From Erwinia sp. ErVv1 (GTDB lineage: Bacteria > Pseudomonadota > Gammaproteobacteria > Enterobacterales > Enterobacteriaceae): DNA of 64,000 bases. Positions 28,418-40,277 of this stretch are shown here, piece after piece; position 1 is the stretch's first letter; every line of letters begins with the position of its first letter. A program made the position numbers and the translations under genes. Where the stretch lies: NCBI RefSeq assembly GCF_900068895.1, contig NZ_CDPK01000006.1:62001-126000 (forward strand). The letters are read 5' to 3'. The notes beneath the pieces were generated by a model. It searched no databases and was not told the origin of the DNA. It saw only the letters and a list, made by a program, of their open reading frames with translations.

Positions 28418-28716
28418 CCGCGCATCTCGCTCACTTTATCAATGTTGAGGTTCTGACTGCGGCGATGAAGCTGAAGCAGCAGTGCCAGACCGATACTTGC
28501 CTCGGCCGCGGCCAGGCTGATGGCCAGGATATACATCACCTGACCGTCCGCCTGCCCCCAATATGCCCCTGCCACCACAAATGCCAGCGCGGCAGCGTTA
28601 ATCATGATTTCGAGACTGATTAACATAAACAGCAGGTTGCGGCGAATGACCACGCCGGTCAGCCCAAGGACAAATAAAATAGCGGCCAGAATCAGACCAT
28701 GTTGCAAAGGGATCAT
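28414..28716 (-). CDS. nuoK: NADH-quinone oxidoreductase subunit K
   Basis: A 100-residue three-helix membrane subunit, the usual length. Membrane Glu residues lie in [15 protein letters not shown] and [17 protein letters not shown], both required for proton pumping in E. coli. It overlaps nuoJ and nuoL by four bases each. Confidence 0.98.
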   Translation of the reverse strand: MIPLQHGLILAAILFVLGLTGVVIRRNLLFMLISLEIMINAAALAFVVAGAYWGQADGQVMYILAISLAAAEASIGLALLLQLHRRSQNLNIDKVSEMRG

Positions 28717-29267
28717 GCGTGTTCCTCCTTCCTGGCATTTTCAGCGTCTTCCGGGCGATTGCTTAACACCTCACCCACGCGTTTTTCGCGGCCAATGTGA
28801 TACGCCACCACCAGACCCGCCAGCAACAGCATTGAGGCAAGTTCAACCGCCAGAACATAAGGGCCAAACAGGCTGATACCCACCGCTTTCGCGTCGATCA
28901 TCGACCCCGCAATACCGCGATCCTGGACGGAGAGGATGGCGTAAATCATCACCGCCAGCAGTACCAGCGACAGCAGACCGGGGCCTATCCAGGCGCCAGG
29001 CTGTAGCCACTGGCGCTCCTGCGCCTGTACGCTGTCGCCCAGGTTGAGCATCATCACCACGAAGACAAACAGCACCATGATGGCGCCCGCGTAGACGATA
29101 ATTTCCAGCGCGCCGGCAAAATAGGCACCCAGCGAGAAGAATACGCCGGCAATCGCCAGCAGTGAGATGATCAGATACAGCAGCGCGTGCACCGGGTTGC
29201 TATGGGTAATAACACGTAGCGTGGTGAGTACCGCCACCAGTCCGCAAAGATAAAACGCAAATTCCAT
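28713..29267 (-). CDS. nuoJ: NADH-quinone oxidoreductase subunit J
   Basis: A 184-residue membrane subunit with five helices, identical in length to E. coli Nuo[17 protein letters not shown] is the pi-bulge helix that changes shape during turnover. I start at ATG 29267 ([10 protein letters not shown]) as in homologues; the frame opens further upstream at 29318. Ten bases separate it from nuoI. Confidence 0.97.
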   Translation of the reverse strand: MEFAFYLCGLVAVLTTLRVITHSNPVHALLYLIISLLAIAGVFFSLGAYFAGALEIIVYAGAIMVLFVFVVMMLNLGDSVQAQERQWLQPGAWIGPGLLSLVLLAVMIYAILSVQDRGIAGSMIDAKAVGISLFGPYVLAVELASMLLLAGLVVAYHIGREKRVGEVLSNRPEDAENARKEEHA

Positions 29268-29277
29268 GCCTGGCTCC

Positions 29278-29820
29278 TTAAGGTAACAAGCCCTTGACGT
29301 CGACAGGTTTGGCTTCATTTTCAGCCTGACCTTTGTCTTTCCCGTCGATTGCCATACCCGCCATCCGGTAAAAATTATATTCCGGGTATTTGCCCGGGCC
29401 GGAAATCAGCAGATCCTCTTTTTCATAAACCAGATCCTGACGCTTGAACTCACCCATTTCAAAGTCCGGGGTAAGCTGAATCGCCGTGGTCGGGCAGGCC
29501 TCTTCACACAGGCCGCAAAAAATGCAGCGTGAGAAGTTGATGCGGAAAAACTCGGGATACCAGCGGCCATCCTGCATTTCAGCTTTTTGCAGCGAAATAC
29601 AGCCTACCGGACAGGCAACCGCGCACAGGTTACAGGCCACGCAGCGCTCCTGACCGTCGGGATCGCGCGTCAGCACGATGCGTCCACGATAGCGCGGCGG
29701 CAGATAAACCGGCTCTTCCGGATACATCATGGTTTCACGCTTCGCGAACGCGTTCATACCAATCAGAAATATACTGCGAACCGTGGTGCCAAAACCCACC
29801 ACAATGTCTTTTAATGTCAT
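29278..29820 (-). CDS. nuoI: NADH-quinone oxidoreductase subunit I
   Basis: A 180-residue peripheral-arm subunit with two [4Fe-4S] clusters, N6a and N6b. The ligands are in [12 protein letters not shown] and [12 protein letters not shown]. Start 29820 ([11 protein letters not shown]) matches E. coli NuoI; the longer frame from 29898 overlaps nuoH. It passes electrons toward NuoB. Confidence 0.98.
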   Translation of the reverse strand: MTLKDIVVGFGTTVRSIFLIGMNAFAKRETMMYPEEPVYLPPRYRGRIVLTRDPDGQERCVACNLCAVACPVGCISLQKAEMQDGRWYPEFFRINFSRCIFCGLCEEACPTTAIQLTPDFEMGEFKRQDLVYEKEDLLISGPGKYPEYNFYRMAGMAIDGKDKGQAENEAKPVDVKGLLP

Positions 29821-29831
29821 TGTCTTACCCC

Positions 29832-30809
29832 TTACTGCGCGTTGTACAGAATCACTGCGGCGGTGGCCAGCAGGTTCAACAGCGTCAACGGCAGACAAAC
29901 TTTCCAGCCGAACGACATCACCTGGTCATAGCGCGGGCGCGGTAACGCAGCACGAATCAGTATGAACATCATCATGAAGAACGCCGTTTTGATCGCAAAC
30001 CAGAAGATCGGTGGCAGCCACGGACCATTCCAGCCGCCGAAAAACAGCGTCACCATCAGCGAGGAGACGGTAACAATCCCGACGTATTCACCCACAAAGA
30101 ACAGGCCAAACTTCATTCCGGCATATTCAATATGGTAACCGTCGGCCAGTTCCTGCTCCGCTTCCGGCTGGTCAAAGGGATGACGGTGACAGACCGCAAC
30201 GCCCGCAATGGCAAAGGTCAGAAAGCCAAAGAACTGCGGAATGATATTCCACAGATGCTGCTGGCTGTTGACGATGTCGACCATATTGAACGAGCCCGCC
30301 TGTGCTACCACGCCCATTAGCGACAGGCCGAGGAACACTTCGTAACTCAGGGTCTGTGCCGAGGCGCGCATCGCCCCCAGCAGGGAGTATTTGTTGTTAC
30401 TTGACCACCCGGCGAACAGCACCGCATACACGGCCAGCCCGGCCATCATCAGGAAGAACAGCAGCCCGATATTGAGGTCCGCCCCCATCCAGGTTGAAGT
30501 CACAGGAACAATAGCCATCGCCAGCAGCAGCGAGGTAAAGGCGATCATTGGCGCCAGCGTGAAGATCACCCGGTCGGTAAACGGCGGCGTCCAGTCCTCT
30601 TTGAAGAACATTTTGATCATGTCCGCCACCAGCTGGAGCGAACCGCCCCAGCCAACCCGGTTGGGTCCGTAGCGGTTCTGGAACAGGCCGAGCAGGCGGC
30701 GTTCGCCGAAGCTCATAAAGGCGCCACAGCCCACCACGACAAACAGGATCACGAGGGCCTTAACCACAGCAATCAATACGTCAATAACTTCCGGTGTCAG
30801 CCAGCTCAT
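29832..30809 (-). CDS. nuoH: NADH-quinone oxidoreductase subunit H
   Basis: A 325-residue membrane subunit forming the quinone chamber with NuoB and NuoD. Motifs are [20 protein letters not shown] and the acidic loop [20 protein letters not shown]. Length equals E. coli NuoH. Its ATG overlaps the nuoG stop by four bases. Confidence 0.98.
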   Translation of the reverse strand: MSWLTPEVIDVLIAVVKALVILFVVVGCGAFMSFGERRLLGLFQNRYGPNRVGWGGSLQLVADMIKMFFKEDWTPPFTDRVIFTLAPMIAFTSLLLAMAIVPVTSTWMGADLNIGLLFFLMMAGLAVYAVLFAGWSSNNKYSLLGAMRASAQTLSYEVFLGLSLMGVVAQAGSFNMVDIVNSQQHLWNIIPQFFGFLTFAIAGVAVCHRHPFDQPEAEQELADGYHIEYAGMKFGLFFVGEYVGIVTVSSLMVTLFFGGWNGPWLPPIFWFAIKTAFFMMMFILIRAALPRPRYDQVMSFGWKVCLPLTLLNLLATAAVILYNAQ

Positions 30810-33532
30810 TGTGCCGCCTCCTGCAGATTGTCAATGTTGGCACCCAGCAGGAAGGGAGGAATACCCGGCAGGCCAATCGGCAGCCCTACCTGCCCCGCCT
30901 GTAACGTTTCGGAGAAACGTACCGGCAGACGCAGGGTTTCACCGGCACAGCTAAACTCGACGGTGGCCCCCGCATTTACGCCAAGCGTTGCCGCATCTGC
31001 CGGGTTAACCATGGCATACAGTGCGGGCATACGCTGCTGAATCACCGCTGAACGCTGCGTCATCTCCTCGCTGCCAAACAGGTGGAAGTAAGGCGCTACG
31101 CGCCAGCGACCCACCTGACCGGCAAAGGCGACCGGCACCACGTCGAACCAGTCCATCTGTGCTTCACCGGCCTCGAACAGTCGAACGCCCGGGTCGCCAT
31201 TACGCAATTTCCCGCCCACTTCAGCCTGGAATTTATTCCACGCCTGCGGGGAGTTCCAGCCCGGCGCCCATGCAAAGGGGATCTGCGAACGCGCGGCTGA
31301 GGGCTGGTTGTTACCTTCCATTGAGAAGGCAAACATGGTGTCCTTATCCTGCGGCTGACGCGGCTCATGTACGCTGATGTTAGCGCGCATGGCGGTACGG
31401 CCGCTGGAACGCGCAGGGGAGCGCGCCAGTTTCTGTCCGCGAATACGGAAGCTGGCATCCGGCGCGGCGTCTTTGATCGCGGCCAGCTGCGGCAGCGCCT
31501 GAACGCAGGCGTCGATCACATGGTCAAGCTGGGTCCAGTCCACTTCACGGCTGCGGATAGTACTCTGCAATGAGTGCAGCCAGCGCCAGCTTTCAAGCAT
31601 CTGCACGCTGTCGTTATAGTAGGCTGGGTCGTAAACCTGGAAGAAGCGCTGCGCGCGGCCTTCCTGATTCACCACGGTGCCGTCGCTCTCTGCAAAGCTG
31701 GCGGTGGAGAGGATCAGCCCCGCCCTGTCGCTGGTCGCCGTGCGCTGGTGATCGACCACAATCACGTTAGCGGCATTGCTTAACGCTGCGTCCACGCTGG
31801 CCTTAGGCGCATGGCGATAGAGATCGTTCTCCATCACGATAACCGCATCCGCCGCGCCGCTTGCCAGTTCGTCCAGCGCCGCTTCCAGCGGTTGCCCACC
31901 GATCAGGCCCAGACCTACGCTGTTAGCCGCACCGGAAAGCAGGGTAATGCCAACGTCCGCCCCACGGCCCTTCAGCGCTTTTGCCACGTTGGCAGCCGCG
32001 TGGATAACGGCTTCGCTGCCCGCGTTAACGCCGGAGATAATCAGCGGCTTTCTTGCCCCGGCCAGCGCCTGGACGATAACATCAATTTTTCCGCTCAGCG
32101 CCCGATCGATATCGCTGACCGCCGGTGCCGTTTCATCCAGCGCGTGTGCAATGGCAAAGCCCAGACGGGCCTGGTCTTCCACCGGTGCACAGTAGCTCCA
32201 CGCTGCGATGTCATCCATGCGGGTGCGATCGACGTTGGTAACAAAAAGCGGATGTTTGGCATGCTGTCCAATGTTCATAATGGCCGCAATCTGCCAGTCC
32301 GCCACTTTCTGCGCGGCGGCCATCTCACGCGCTTTGCCCTTCACCGCCTGGCGTACCGACAGTGCCACTCTGGCACCGGTCTGGGTAAGGTCTTCGCCCA
32401 GCACCAGTACCGCATCATAGCTTTCAATTTCACGCAGGGCAGGCGTGTGAATGCCGCCATCGCGTAGAATATTCAGCATCAGCTCAAGCCGCGCCTGTTC
32501 AGCGGCCGGGATGCCGGTAGAGAAGTTTTCAGCGCCAACCAATTCGCGCAGAGCGAAATTGCTTTCAACGCTGGCGCGCGGAGAACCAATACCAATAACC
32601 TTCTTCGCCTGGCGCAGCACGTCCGCCGCGCCCTGCATTGCCTGTTCGGCGTTGAGGGCGATCCAGTCATTGCCGCGACGCTGCATGGGCTGACGTGGCC
32701 GGTCTTTCAGGTTCACATAGCCATAGCCAAAACGCCCGCGATCGCACAGGAAGTACTGGTTTACGGTGCCGTTGTAGCGGTTTTCGATGCGCCTGAGTTC
32801 GCCGTAGCGCTCGCCCGGGCTGGTGTTACAGCCCACGCTGCACTGCTGGCAGATGCTCGGGGCATACTGCATATCCCATTTACGGTTATAGCGCTCGGAG
32901 TGCGTTTTATCGGTAAAGACGCCGGTCGGGCAGACCTCCACCAGGTTACCGGAGAATTCACTCTCCAGCGTGCCATCTTCCGGACGACCGAAATAGACGT
33001 TGTCATGCGCGCCGTACACGCCAAGGTCGGTACCGTCCGCGTAATCTTTGTAGTAGCGAACGCAGCGATAGCAGGCGATACAGCGGTTCATTTCGTGCGA
33101 GATAAACGGACCGAGATCCTGATTGCGGTGGGTACGCTTAGTGAACCGATAGCGACGGAAGCTGTGGCCGGTCATCACGGTCATGTCCTGCAGGTGGCAG
33201 TTGCCGCCCTCTTCACAAACCGGACAGTCGTGCGGGTGGTTAGTCATCAGCCACTCCACCACGCTTTCGCGAAACTCTTTCGCTTCACCGTCATCAATGG
33301 AGATGAACGTGCCGTCGGAAGCCGGGGTCATGCACGACATGACCAGGCGACCGCGGGTGTCTTCGGCATTTTGATATTGCTTCACCGCGCACTGGCGGCA
33401 GGCGCCCACGCTTCCCAGCGCCGGGTGCCAGCAAAAATAAGGAATATCGAGGCCGAGCGAGAGGCAAGCCTGTAGCAGGTTGTCCGCTCCATCAACGTCA
33501 TATTCTTTACCGTCTACATGTATTGTAGCCAT
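30806..33532 (-). CDS. nuoG: NADH-quinone oxidoreductase subunit G
   Basis: A 908-residue iron-sulfur subunit, the same length as E. coli NuoG. Ligands for the N-terminal [2Fe-2S] cluster lie in [15 protein letters not shown], for the His-ligated cluster in [12 protein letters not shown], for N4 in [11 protein letters not shown], and for the extra N7 cluster in CQQCSVGC plus a later Cys in FLCDRGR. The rest is a molybdopterin-oxidoreductase-like fold without Mo. I chose ATG 33532 ([11 protein letters not shown]) over ATG 33541. A palindromic repeat separates it from nuoF. Confidence 0.98.
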   Translation of the reverse strand: MATIHVDGKEYDVDGADNLLQACLSLGLDIPYFCWHPALGSVGACRQCAVKQYQNAEDTRGRLVMSCMTPASDGTFISIDDGEAKEFRESVVEWLMTNHPHDCPVCEEGGNCHLQDMTVMTGHSFRRYRFTKRTHRNQDLGPFISHEMNRCIACYRCVRYYKDYADGTDLGVYGAHDNVYFGRPEDGTLESEFSGNLVEVCPTGVFTDKTHSERYNRKWDMQYAPSICQQCSVGCNTSPGERYGELRRIENRYNGTVNQYFLCDRGRFGYGYVNLKDRPRQPMQRRGNDWIALNAEQAMQGAADVLRQAKKVIGIGSPRASVESNFALRELVGAENFSTGIPAAEQARLELMLNILRDGGIHTPALREIESYDAVLVLGEDLTQTGARVALSVRQAVKGKAREMAAAQKVADWQIAAIMNIGQHAKHPLFVTNVDRTRMDDIAAWSYCAPVEDQARLGFAIAHALDETAPAVSDIDRALSGKIDVIVQALAGARKPLIISGVNAGSEAVIHAAANVAKALKGRGADVGITLLSGAANSVGLGLIGGQPLEAALDELASGAADAVIVMENDLYRHAPKASVDAALSNAANVIVVDHQRTATSDRAGLILSTASFAESDGTVVNQEGRAQRFFQVYDPAYYNDSVQMLESWRWLHSLQSTIRSREVDWTQLDHVIDACVQALPQLAAIKDAAPDASFRIRGQKLARSPARSSGRTAMRANISVHEPRQPQDKDTMFAFSMEGNNQPSAARSQIPFAWAPGWNSPQAWNKFQAEVGGKLRNGDPGVRLFEAGEAQMDWFDVVPVAFAGQVGRWRVAPYFHLFGSEEMTQRSAVIQQRMPALYAMVNPADAATLGVNAGATVEFSCAGETLRLPVRFSETLQAGQVGLPIGLPGIPPFLLGANIDNLQEAAQ

Positions 33533-33580
33533 AGTGAACATGCTTCCGTAAGGCTCATACGAGCGTTAAACACAATTCTT

Positions 33581-33709
33581 AAATAACCTTCTTACTTGAC
33601 GTTGTAGCGGTGTTAGCTGCGCTCTCTTACCCCGGTCACTTACCTATGTAAGCTCCCGGGGATGCGTTCTCTTGCTGCCTTGCTACAACGCCAATTAATT
33701 TGGTTATTT
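33581..33709. repeat. 129-bp palindromic repeat in the nuoF-nuoG gap
   Basis: Nested inverted repeats occupy this gap: AAATAACC (33581-33588) with GGTTATTT (33702-33709), CGTTGTAGC (33600-33608) with GCTACAACG (33682-33690), and a central hairpin of CCCCGG/CCCGGGG and ACTTAC/GTAAGC. The layout is that of a mobile palindromic intergenic repeat. I recall similar sequences in other Enterobacterales, but cannot name the family. Confidence 0.7.
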
Positions 33710-33737
33710 CGCACTTCTTGTTACGCGTGAGCTTTTT

Positions 33738-35084
33738 TTACCAGCGGGCTTTCAGCAGGTTAGCCTGGATACCCGCAATCGCGTGGGCGTTACTGAACAC
33801 CTGCGGGGCAATGCCTGCCTCGAACTCTTCGCGGAAATATTTGATCGCGCTTTGCAGCGGCTCTACGGCACCCGGGGCGTGCGCGCAGAAGGTTTTTCCC
33901 GGACCGAGCTGACGGCAAAGTTGCAGCAGCGTTTCGATATCGCCCGGCTGCCCCTCTTTCCGCTCCAGCGCGCGCAAAATTTTGACGCTCCACGGCAGGC
34001 CGTCACGGCATGGCGTACACCAGCCGCAGGATTCGCGGGCAAAGAACTCTTCCAGATTGCGCACCAGCGACACCATGTTGATCTCATGGTCCACCGCCAT
34101 CGCCAGCGCCGTACCCAGACGGCTGCCCGCTTTACCGATGCTGGCAAACTCCATCGGCAGGTCGAGGGGTGATTCGGTCAGGAAGTCAGTCCCTGCCCCG
34201 CCCGGCTGCCAGGCCTTGAATTTCAGGCCGTCGCGCATGCCGCCAGCGTAATCTTCCAGAATTTCGCGCGCGGTGGTGCCAAACGGCAGCTCCCAGACGC
34301 CAGGGTTTTTAACCCGGCCCGAGAAGCCCATCATCTTGGTACCGGTGTCGTCACTGGAAGAGATGCTTTTGTACCACTCCACGCCGTTGGCGAGGATGGC
34401 AGGCACGTTGGACAGGGTTTCCACATTATTGACGCAGGTGGGTTTACCCCATACGCCAGCGGAGGCCGGGAAAGGCGGCTTGGAACGCGGGTTCGCGCGA
34501 CGCCCTTCCAGGGAGTTGATCAGCGCCGTTTCTTCACCGCAAATGTAGCGCCCCGCCCCGGTGTGAACGATCAGCTCAAAGTCGAAACCGGTGCCGAGAA
34601 TGTTTTTACCCAGGTAACCGGCTTCGGTCGCTTCAGCAATCGCCCGGCGCAGGTTCACTGCCGCTTCAATATATTCGCCGCGCAGGAAGATGTAGCCCCG
34701 GTAAGCTTTCAGCGCAAAAGCACTGATCAGCATCCCCTCCACCAGCTGGTGCGGTAGTTGCTCCATCAGCAGGCGGTCTTTATAGGTGCCGGGTTCCATT
34801 TCATCCGCATTACACAGCAGGTAGCGGATATTCATCGACTCATCTTTCGGCATCAGGCTCCACTTCAGCCCGGTGGAGAAGCCCGCGCCGCCGCGCCCTT
34901 TCAGGCCGGACTCTTTTACCGCCGCGACGATTTCGTCCTGAGACAGCGTCTTTAGCGCTTTGTCGGCACCGGCGTAGCCATTTTTGCTGCGATACTCATC
35001 AAAGAAGATGGGTTGCTTATCGTCGCGCAGGCGCCAGGTCAGCGGATGCGTTTCCGCCGTACGAACGATCTCTCTGACTGTCAT
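33738..35084 (-). CDS. nuoF: NADH-quinone oxidoreductase subunit F
   Basis: A 448-residue subunit holding FMN, the NADH site and cluster N3. FMN/NADH motifs are [13 protein letters not shown] and [19 protein letters not shown]; the [4Fe-4S] ligands lie in [12 protein letters not shown] and a distal Cys in [10 protein letters not shown]. The ATG at 35084 overlaps the nuoE stop (ATGA) and agrees with the E. coli start region; the longer frame to 35294 is inside nuoE. It ends before the intergenic repeat. Confidence 0.98.
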   Translation of the reverse strand: MTVREIVRTAETHPLTWRLRDDKQPIFFDEYRSKNGYAGADKALKTLSQDEIVAAVKESGLKGRGGAGFSTGLKWSLMPKDESMNIRYLLCNADEMEPGTYKDRLLMEQLPHQLVEGMLISAFALKAYRGYIFLRGEYIEAAVNLRRAIAEATEAGYLGKNILGTGFDFELIVHTGAGRYICGEETALINSLEGRRANPRSKPPFPASAGVWGKPTCVNNVETLSNVPAILANGVEWYKSISSSDDTGTKMMGFSGRVKNPGVWELPFGTTAREILEDYAGGMRDGLKFKAWQPGGAGTDFLTESPLDLPMEFASIGKAGSRLGTALAMAVDHEINMVSLVRNLEEFFARESCGWCTPCRDGLPWSVKILRALERKEGQPGDIETLLQLCRQLGPGKTFCAHAPGAVEPLQSAIKYFREEFEAGIAPQVFSNAHAIAGIQANLLKARW

Positions 35085-35596
35085 GGATACTGCTCCAGCA
35101 GGTTGACGATGTTTTCCGGCGTCAGGTGAACGTGCGTATCGTCGTCCACCATCATCGTCGGCCCCTTGTCGCAGTTGCCCAGACAGCAGGTGGGCAGCAG
35201 CGTGAATCGGCCATCCGCCGTGGTCTGACCCGGTCTGATGTGCAGATTCTCTTCCAGCGCCGCCTGAATGCCCTGGAAACCGGTGATATGGCACACCACG
35301 CTGTCGCAGTAGCGGATCACATGACGGCCCACCGGCTGGCGGAAGATCTGGCTGTAGAATGTCGCCACGCCTTCAACGTCGCTGGCCGGTATGCCCAGCA
35401 CCTCAGCGATGGCATGGATAGCACCGTCCGGCACCCATCCACGCTGTTTCTGCACGATTTTCAGCGCTTCAATTGAGGCTGCGCGTGCGTCTTCGTAATG
35501 ATGCTTTTCATGCTCAATGGCATCACGCTCTGTCGCGCTCAGCACAAACGCGTCGTGGTTATCGATCGTTTCGATCGCAATTCTTTCCTGGTGCAT
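35081..35596 (-). CDS. nuoE: NADH-quinone oxidoreductase subunit E
   Basis: A 171-residue thioredoxin-fold subunit binding [2Fe-2S] cluster N1a. The four Cys ligands are in [10 protein letters not shown] and [13 protein letters not shown]. It is five residues longer at the N-terminus than E. coli NuoE. It starts two bases after nuoCD and overlaps nuoF. Confidence 0.98.
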   Translation of the reverse strand: MHQERIAIETIDNHDAFVLSATERDAIEHEKHHYEDARAASIEALKIVQKQRGWVPDGAIHAIAEVLGIPASDVEGVATFYSQIFRQPVGRHVIRYCDSVVCHITGFQGIQAALEENLHIRPGQTTADGRFTLLPTCCLGNCDKGPTMMVDDDTHVHLTPENIVNLLEQYP

Positions 35597-35598
35597 AG

Positions 35599-37398
35599 TT
35601 AGCGGTCCACGTCTGACATAACAAAATCGATACTACCGAGGTATACGATCAAATCGGATACCAGGCTGCCATTGATCACCGAAGGGATCTGTTGCAGGTG
35701 CGGGAAGCTCGGCGTTCGCACGCGAGTGCGGTAGCTCATGGTGCTGCCGTCGCTGGTCAGGTAGTAGCTGTTAATCCCTTTCGTCGCCTCAATCATCTGG
35801 AAGGATTCATTGGCTGGCATAACCGGGCCCCATGAAACCTGCAGGAAGTGGGTGATCAGGGTCTCGATATGCTGCAGGGTGCGCTCTTTCGGTGGCGGCG
35901 TGGTCAGCGGATGGTCCGCCTTAAACGGCCCCTCCGGCATGTTGTTCAGGCACTGTTCAAGAATACGCAGGCTCTGGCGCATCTCTTCCATTTTCAACAT
36001 AACGCGGGTATAGGCACAGCTGACGCCATCGCCAATCGGTACTTCAAAGTCGAAATTTTCATAGCCTGAGTAGGGACGCCATTTACGTACGTCAAAGTCC
36101 AGACCGGTAGCGCGCAGGCCAGCACCGGTGGTTCCCCAGGCCAGCGCCTCTTCCATCCCGTAGGCAGAAACGCCTTTTGCACGGCCAATCAGCACGCTGT
36201 TTTTCAGCGCGGTCTGCTCATAGGCTTTCAGGCGTTTCGGCAGCCAGTTGAGGAATTCACGCAGCAGCCGATCCCAGCCTTTTGGCAGATCGTGCGCCAC
36301 GCCACCAATGCGGAACCAGGCGGGATGCATACGGAAACCGGTTATCGCTTCCACAACGTCGTAAATTTTCTGGCGGTCGGTAAAGGCAAAGAACACCGGT
36401 GACATCGCGCCGACGTCCTGAATAAAGGTGGAGATATAGAGCAGATGGCTGTTTATGCGGAACAGCTCTGAGAGCATCACGCGGATCACATCAACGCGTT
36501 CGGGGACCTTAATGCCCGCCAGCTTTTCAACCGCCAGCACATAAGGCATTTCGTTTACGCAGCCACCGAGGTATTCGATACGGTCGGTATAGGGAATGTA
36601 GCTGTGCCACGACTGACGCTCACCCATTTTCTCCGCGCCACGATGGTGATAGCCCACATCCGGGACGCAGTCGACGATCTCTTCGCCATCCAGCTGCAGC
36701 ACAATACGGAAAGCCCCGTGCGCTGAGGGGTGGTTAGGTCCGAGGTTGAGGAACATAAAGTCCTCATTAGCAGTGCTGCGCTTCATGCCCCACTCTTCCG
36801 GCTTGAAGGTCATCTGCTCCATCGCCAGATCTTCAGTCTGTTTGGTCAGCTCAAAGGGGTCGAATTCAGTGGCGCGCGCCGGATAATCTTTACGCAGCGG
36901 ATGACCTTCCCACGACTGAGGCATCATGATGCGCGTCAGGTGGGGATGGCCATCAAAGGTGATACCAAACATCTCCCAGGTTTCACGCTCATACCAGTTG
37001 GCGTTAGGGAAAATTTTGGTCAGGGTTGGGACGTGCAGATCTTTCTCAGAAAGCGCCACCTTGAGCATAATGTCGCGATTACGCTCAATGGAAATGAAGT
37101 GGTAGAACACGGAAAAGTCTGCGGCAGGCAGGCCCGCGCGGTGGGTGCGAAGACGCTCATCCATGCCGTGCAGGTCGTAAAGCATAACGTAAGGCTGCGG
37201 CAGCTTGCGCAGGAATTCCGTGATTTCCAGCAGCTGTTCACGCTTCACCCACACAACCGGCACGCCGGTGCGGGTAGGCTGAACGGTGAAGGCATCGGGC
37301 CCAAAACGGTTACGCAGCTCGCCAATCACCGGGTCATCCAGGTGATCGCGGGTTTGCCATGCTGGCTGAGCGAGATCTTGCGTGGTCAAATCAGTCAT
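35599..37398 (-). CDS. nuoC: NADH-quinone oxidoreductase fused subunit C/D
   Basis: A 599-residue fusion of the 30-kDa (NuoC, residues 1-190) and 49-kDa (NuoD, 210-599) subunits, as in other Enterobacterales. The NuoC signature is [20 protein letters not shown] (here [20 protein letters not shown]), and the NuoD quinone-site region includes [20 protein letters not shown]. The C-terminus DFVMSDVDR is conserved. The gene follows nuoB after a 135-base gap. Confidence 0.98.
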   Translation of the reverse strand: MTDLTTQDLAQPAWQTRDHLDDPVIGELRNRFGPDAFTVQPTRTGVPVVWVKREQLLEITEFLRKLPQPYVMLYDLHGMDERLRTHRAGLPAADFSVFYHFISIERNRDIMLKVALSEKDLHVPTLTKIFPNANWYERETWEMFGITFDGHPHLTRIMMPQSWEGHPLRKDYPARATEFDPFELTKQTEDLAMEQMTFKPEEWGMKRSTANEDFMFLNLGPNHPSAHGAFRIVLQLDGEEIVDCVPDVGYHHRGAEKMGERQSWHSYIPYTDRIEYLGGCVNEMPYVLAVEKLAGIKVPERVDVIRVMLSELFRINSHLLYISTFIQDVGAMSPVFFAFTDRQKIYDVVEAITGFRMHPAWFRIGGVAHDLPKGWDRLLREFLNWLPKRLKAYEQTALKNSVLIGRAKGVSAYGMEEALAWGTTGAGLRATGLDFDVRKWRPYSGYENFDFEVPIGDGVSCAYTRVMLKMEEMRQSLRILEQCLNNMPEGPFKADHPLTTPPPKERTLQHIETLITHFLQVSWGPVMPANESFQMIEATKGINSYYLTSDGSTMSYRTRVRTPSFPHLQQIPSVINGSLVSDLIVYLGSIDFVMSDVDR

Positions 37399-37533
37399 AA
37401 GTTATTCACCATGTGGGCCTGCATGCAGGCGCTCATTATTGGCGTCAGGACGGGCCTTGCGCTGGTTGTGGTTTTTATGCGCCGGGTTTTTCAGGCCACG
37501 TCCATAAACTGCAGTGCCCTTTGCGGGCATTCT

Positions 37534-38208
37534 TTAAATTTCGTCAGGCGTACGAAGCGTGGTAACGGCAATGCGCTCGCCCTGCTTACGTTCACGCTCG
37601 GACTGCATATTGGCGCGATACACGCCCTGGTCGCCAACCACCCATGACAGTGGGCGACGCTCTTTGCCGATCGATTCCTGCAACAGCAGCAGCGCCTGCA
37701 TATACGCCTCTGGGCGCGGTGGGCAGCCGGGGATATACACATCAACGGGCAGGAATTTATCCACGCCCTGCACCACAGAGTAGATGTCGTACATGCCGCC
37801 GGAGTTAGCACAGGCACCCATCGAAATCACCCACTTAGGCTCCAGCATCTGGTCGTATAGACGCTGAACGACCGGTGCCATTTTGGTAAAACAGGTACCG
37901 GCAACCACCATAAAGTCCGCCTGACGCGGCGAGGCACGAATAACTTCCGAACCAAATCGCGCCACGTCATGTACGGCTGTAAATGACGTGGTCATCTCTA
38001 CGTAACAACACGAAAGGCCAAAGTTGAAGGGCCACAGAGAATTTTTGCGCCCCCAGTTCACCATGTCATGCAGCGCGTGTTCGAGCTTGCCCATATAGAC
38101 GCTTTGGTGAACGTGCTTTTCCAGGGGATCGCTGACGATTTCCTGTTTCTGCAGGGGATAACGGTCATTCTCACCGTTCGGGTCGGCGCGGGTGAGCGTA
38201 TAGTCCAT
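37534..38208 (-). CDS. nuoB: NADH-quinone oxidoreductase subunit B
   Basis: A 224-residue subunit with the terminal [4Fe-4S] cluster N2 that reduces quinone. Ligands are the tandem Cys in [10 protein letters not shown], Cys in VAGTCFTKM and Cys in [12 protein letters not shown]. Length is near that of E. coli NuoB (220). The 15-base spacing from nuoA fits one operon. Confidence 0.98.
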   Translation of the reverse strand: MDYTLTRADPNGENDRYPLQKQEIVSDPLEKHVHQSVYMGKLEHALHDMVNWGRKNSLWPFNFGLSCCYVEMTTSFTAVHDVARFGSEVIRASPRQADFMVVAGTCFTKMAPVVQRLYDQMLEPKWVISMGACANSGGMYDIYSVVQGVDKFLPVDVYIPGCPPRPEAYMQALLLLQESIGKERRPLSWVVGDQGVYRANMQSERERKQGERIAVTTLRTPDEI

Positions 38209-38223
38209 CTTAATGCCTCGCTG

Positions 38224-38661
38224 TTACTGCGTATGACGATTGGAATGCGAAATGGTGGTTGGCTTGACCACGATGCGGCGCGGTGCAGGAGCCCAATCCA
38301 GTGCACGTATACGCACCAGATAAACCAGACCAGCAAGCAGTACCAAAATGAAAATCGTAGCTTCCACAAAGCCGGTCCATCCGCTTTCGCGAATGGCGGT
38401 CGACCATGCGTATAGATAGAGGGCTTCAACGTCAAAGATGACGAAGAACATGGCCACCAGATAGAATTTGGCGGACATGCGCAGCTTAGCCGTACCGACG
38501 GGCGCGGCACCGGACTCAAAAGGGGTATTTGTATAGCGTCCGCGTGCTTTACCGCCCAGAAACCAGGCCCCGGCTAACATCGCGCAGCACAGACCGACGG
38601 AGACAATGAGAAATACGGCGAATGCCCAGTGATGGGCAACAATTCCATTAGTAGTTGACAT
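38224..38661 (-). CDS. nuoA: NADH-quinone oxidoreductase subunit A
   Basis: A 145-residue three-helix membrane subunit, first in the operon. Conserved blocks are [12 protein letters not shown] and [21 protein letters not shown], the loop over the quinone channel. I chose ATG 38661 ([12 protein letters not shown]) as in homologues, in place of the upstream start at 38736. Confidence 0.97.
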   Translation of the reverse strand: MSTTNGIVAHHWAFAVFLIVSVGLCCAMLAGAWFLGGKARGRYTNTPFESGAAPVGTAKLRMSAKFYLVAMFFVIFDVEALYLYAWSTAIRESGWTGFVEATIFILVLLAGLVYLVRIRALDWAPAPRRIVVKPTTISHSNRHTQ

Positions 38662-39242
38662 GCTTTCTGCTTCACTCACACAGTGATGTCCGGCGTACTG
38701 CTCTGTCTCGGCAGCTGACCCACCACATCGATTCAAGGGAAAAAATAAAAAACCTTATAAATTTTACTGTCTTTTTTGATAAGACAGCAGTTTTATGGGG
38801 TTTTTTACTCCTTTCTATAACCTTTTGTCAACTTTGACAAAAGTATCCACACGTTAATTTACACCCGCAGCATTTATTTAACATATGATGCGCAGAAAGT
38901 GAGCTAAATCGAGTCAGTCTCATCCTGTGAACAAAGTGTAGCGGGTATTCCCCTGCATGGATCGAGGTTTTAACACGCTCTATTCTCGCAGGAATTGTCT
39001 GCTTTTCCTGCCCCTCACCAGGGTTATTTTTTTGATCCAGGACACAGTTTTATCTTTTATGAAGAAAATCCACTCATCCCCCAGGGGCGAGGGCCGCGCG
39101 GGCTGGCGCTAGTTGAGAAGAGGAATCATTTAAAAAAGTTTAACCAGAGGCATTTCAGGGTTTTAAAACGGACCGAACAGACCTGTAAAGCAGCAGAAAG
39201 TTTATTGCAGATAATCGGGTAGAAACGGGCAGAAAATCACAC
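38662..39242. promoter_or_regulatory. nuo operon upstream region
   Basis: The 580 bases between nuoA and the lrhA terminator are AT-rich and contain no credible gene; a 75-codon frame at 38995-39222 has no ribosome site and no family features. The nuo promoter(s) and regulatory sites are expected here, since E. coli nuo also has a long upstream region. I cannot pinpoint a promoter. Confidence 0.5.
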
Positions 39243-39286
39243 CAAAAAAAAGCCTTCCCACTTTACATCGCGGGAAGGCTTTATTT
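39243..39286 (-). terminator. Rho-independent terminator of lrhA
   Basis: On the minus strand AGCCTTCCC pairs with GGGAAGGCT around a 12-base loop and is followed by eight T. Confidence 0.9.
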
Positions 39287-39350
39287 ATCTCAGTTTCCCC
39301 TTATTTATCTCAGATAAATAATAGGTTGAGAAAGACTAATTAACTTAAGA

Positions 39351-40277
39351 CTATTCAGCGTCGTCAGTAAGATCGCTGCTATCCTGCACAGCCAGAGCGA
39401 GGTTATAAGGATCGTTACTGGACTCCATCGCATTAAATATCGCCAGAGCCAGCTCATTATCGCTTTCCGGGTTACGGCAGAGTAAATATTCGGTGTCCGG
39501 CAGTACCGGCAGGCCTTCAGCCGCGCCCATTACCCGCAGTTCCGGGCTCATCATCTCAACCGGGCGTGCAGTGACACCCAGCCCGGCCTTAACCGCAGCA
39601 CGAACCGCTGCCAGCGTTGAGGCCACGTAGGAGATGCGCCATGGAATACCCGCCTCGTTGAGGTGGTCGATAGCCATGTCACGATACGGGCTTGGCTCAT
39701 CCAGCAGCACCAGCGGAATCGCTTCCCCGCGCTGAAAAATATAGTCTGCTGCGCAGTACCATAATGTTGGAGAAGTACGCAGTACCTGCCAGGTAAAGTT
39801 CATCGGGCTGGAAGTGGTGACCACCAGATCGACTTCGCCCTGGTTTAACATCTCCATCATAAAGGGGTTACGCTTCACCCGCACATCTATAGCCAGCTTA
39901 GGATAAACCGAGGTCACACGGTTCAGCAGAAACGGCAGGATGGTATCGGAGGTGTCATCGGATGCACCAATAGTCAGGACGCCCTGAATATTGCTGTACA
40001 TCAGAGAAGTACAGGCCTCGTCATTAAAGCGCAAAATTTTGCGCGCATAGCCCAGCAGCTGGATACCATGCTCAGTCAGTAATTTATTGCGGCCATGTCT
40101 GGCAAACAACTCTTTGCCTACCAGTTGTTCAAGGCGTTGCATCTGCTGGCTGACCGCTGACTGCGTTCTGCATACCGCGGCGGCAGCGGCCGCAAAGGTA
40201 TTCAAATCGGCTACGGCAACAAACGTTCTCAATAGATCAAGGTCAAGATTGAGGATGGGACGATTTGTACTAGTCAT
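39351..40277 (-). CDS. lrhA: LysR-family regulator LrhA (HexA/PecT type)
   Basis: A 308-residue LysR protein almost identical to E. coli LrhA in its HTH ([20 protein letters not shown]) and linker. LrhA represses flhDC and motility; its plant-pathogen orthologues HexA/PecT repress exoenzymes and virulence. I start at ATG 40277 (MTSTNRPIL) with GTGAAG just upstream. It lies between nuo and alaA with a long upstream region, as in E. coli. The effector domain ([25 protein letters not shown]) is complete. Confidence 0.96.
   Translation of the reverse strand: MTSTNRPILNLDLDLLRTFVAVADLNTFAAAAAAVCRTQSAVSQQMQRLEQLVGKELFARHGRNKLLTEHGIQLLGYARKILRFNDEACTSLMYSNIQGVLTIGASDDTSDTILPFLLNRVTSVYPKLAIDVRVKRNPFMMEMLNQGEVDLVVTTSSPMNFTWQVLRTSPTLWYCAADYIFQRGEAIPLVLLDEPSPYRDMAIDHLNEAGIPWRISYVASTLAAVRAAVKAGLGVTARPVEMMSPELRVMGAAEGLPVLPDTEYLLCRNPESDNELALAIFNAMESSNDPYNLALAVQDSSDLTDDAE

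Noticed and set aside
38995..39222. 75-residue ORF upstream of lrhA
   Set aside because: No ribosome site, odd composition, and it lies in the regulatory region of nuo.
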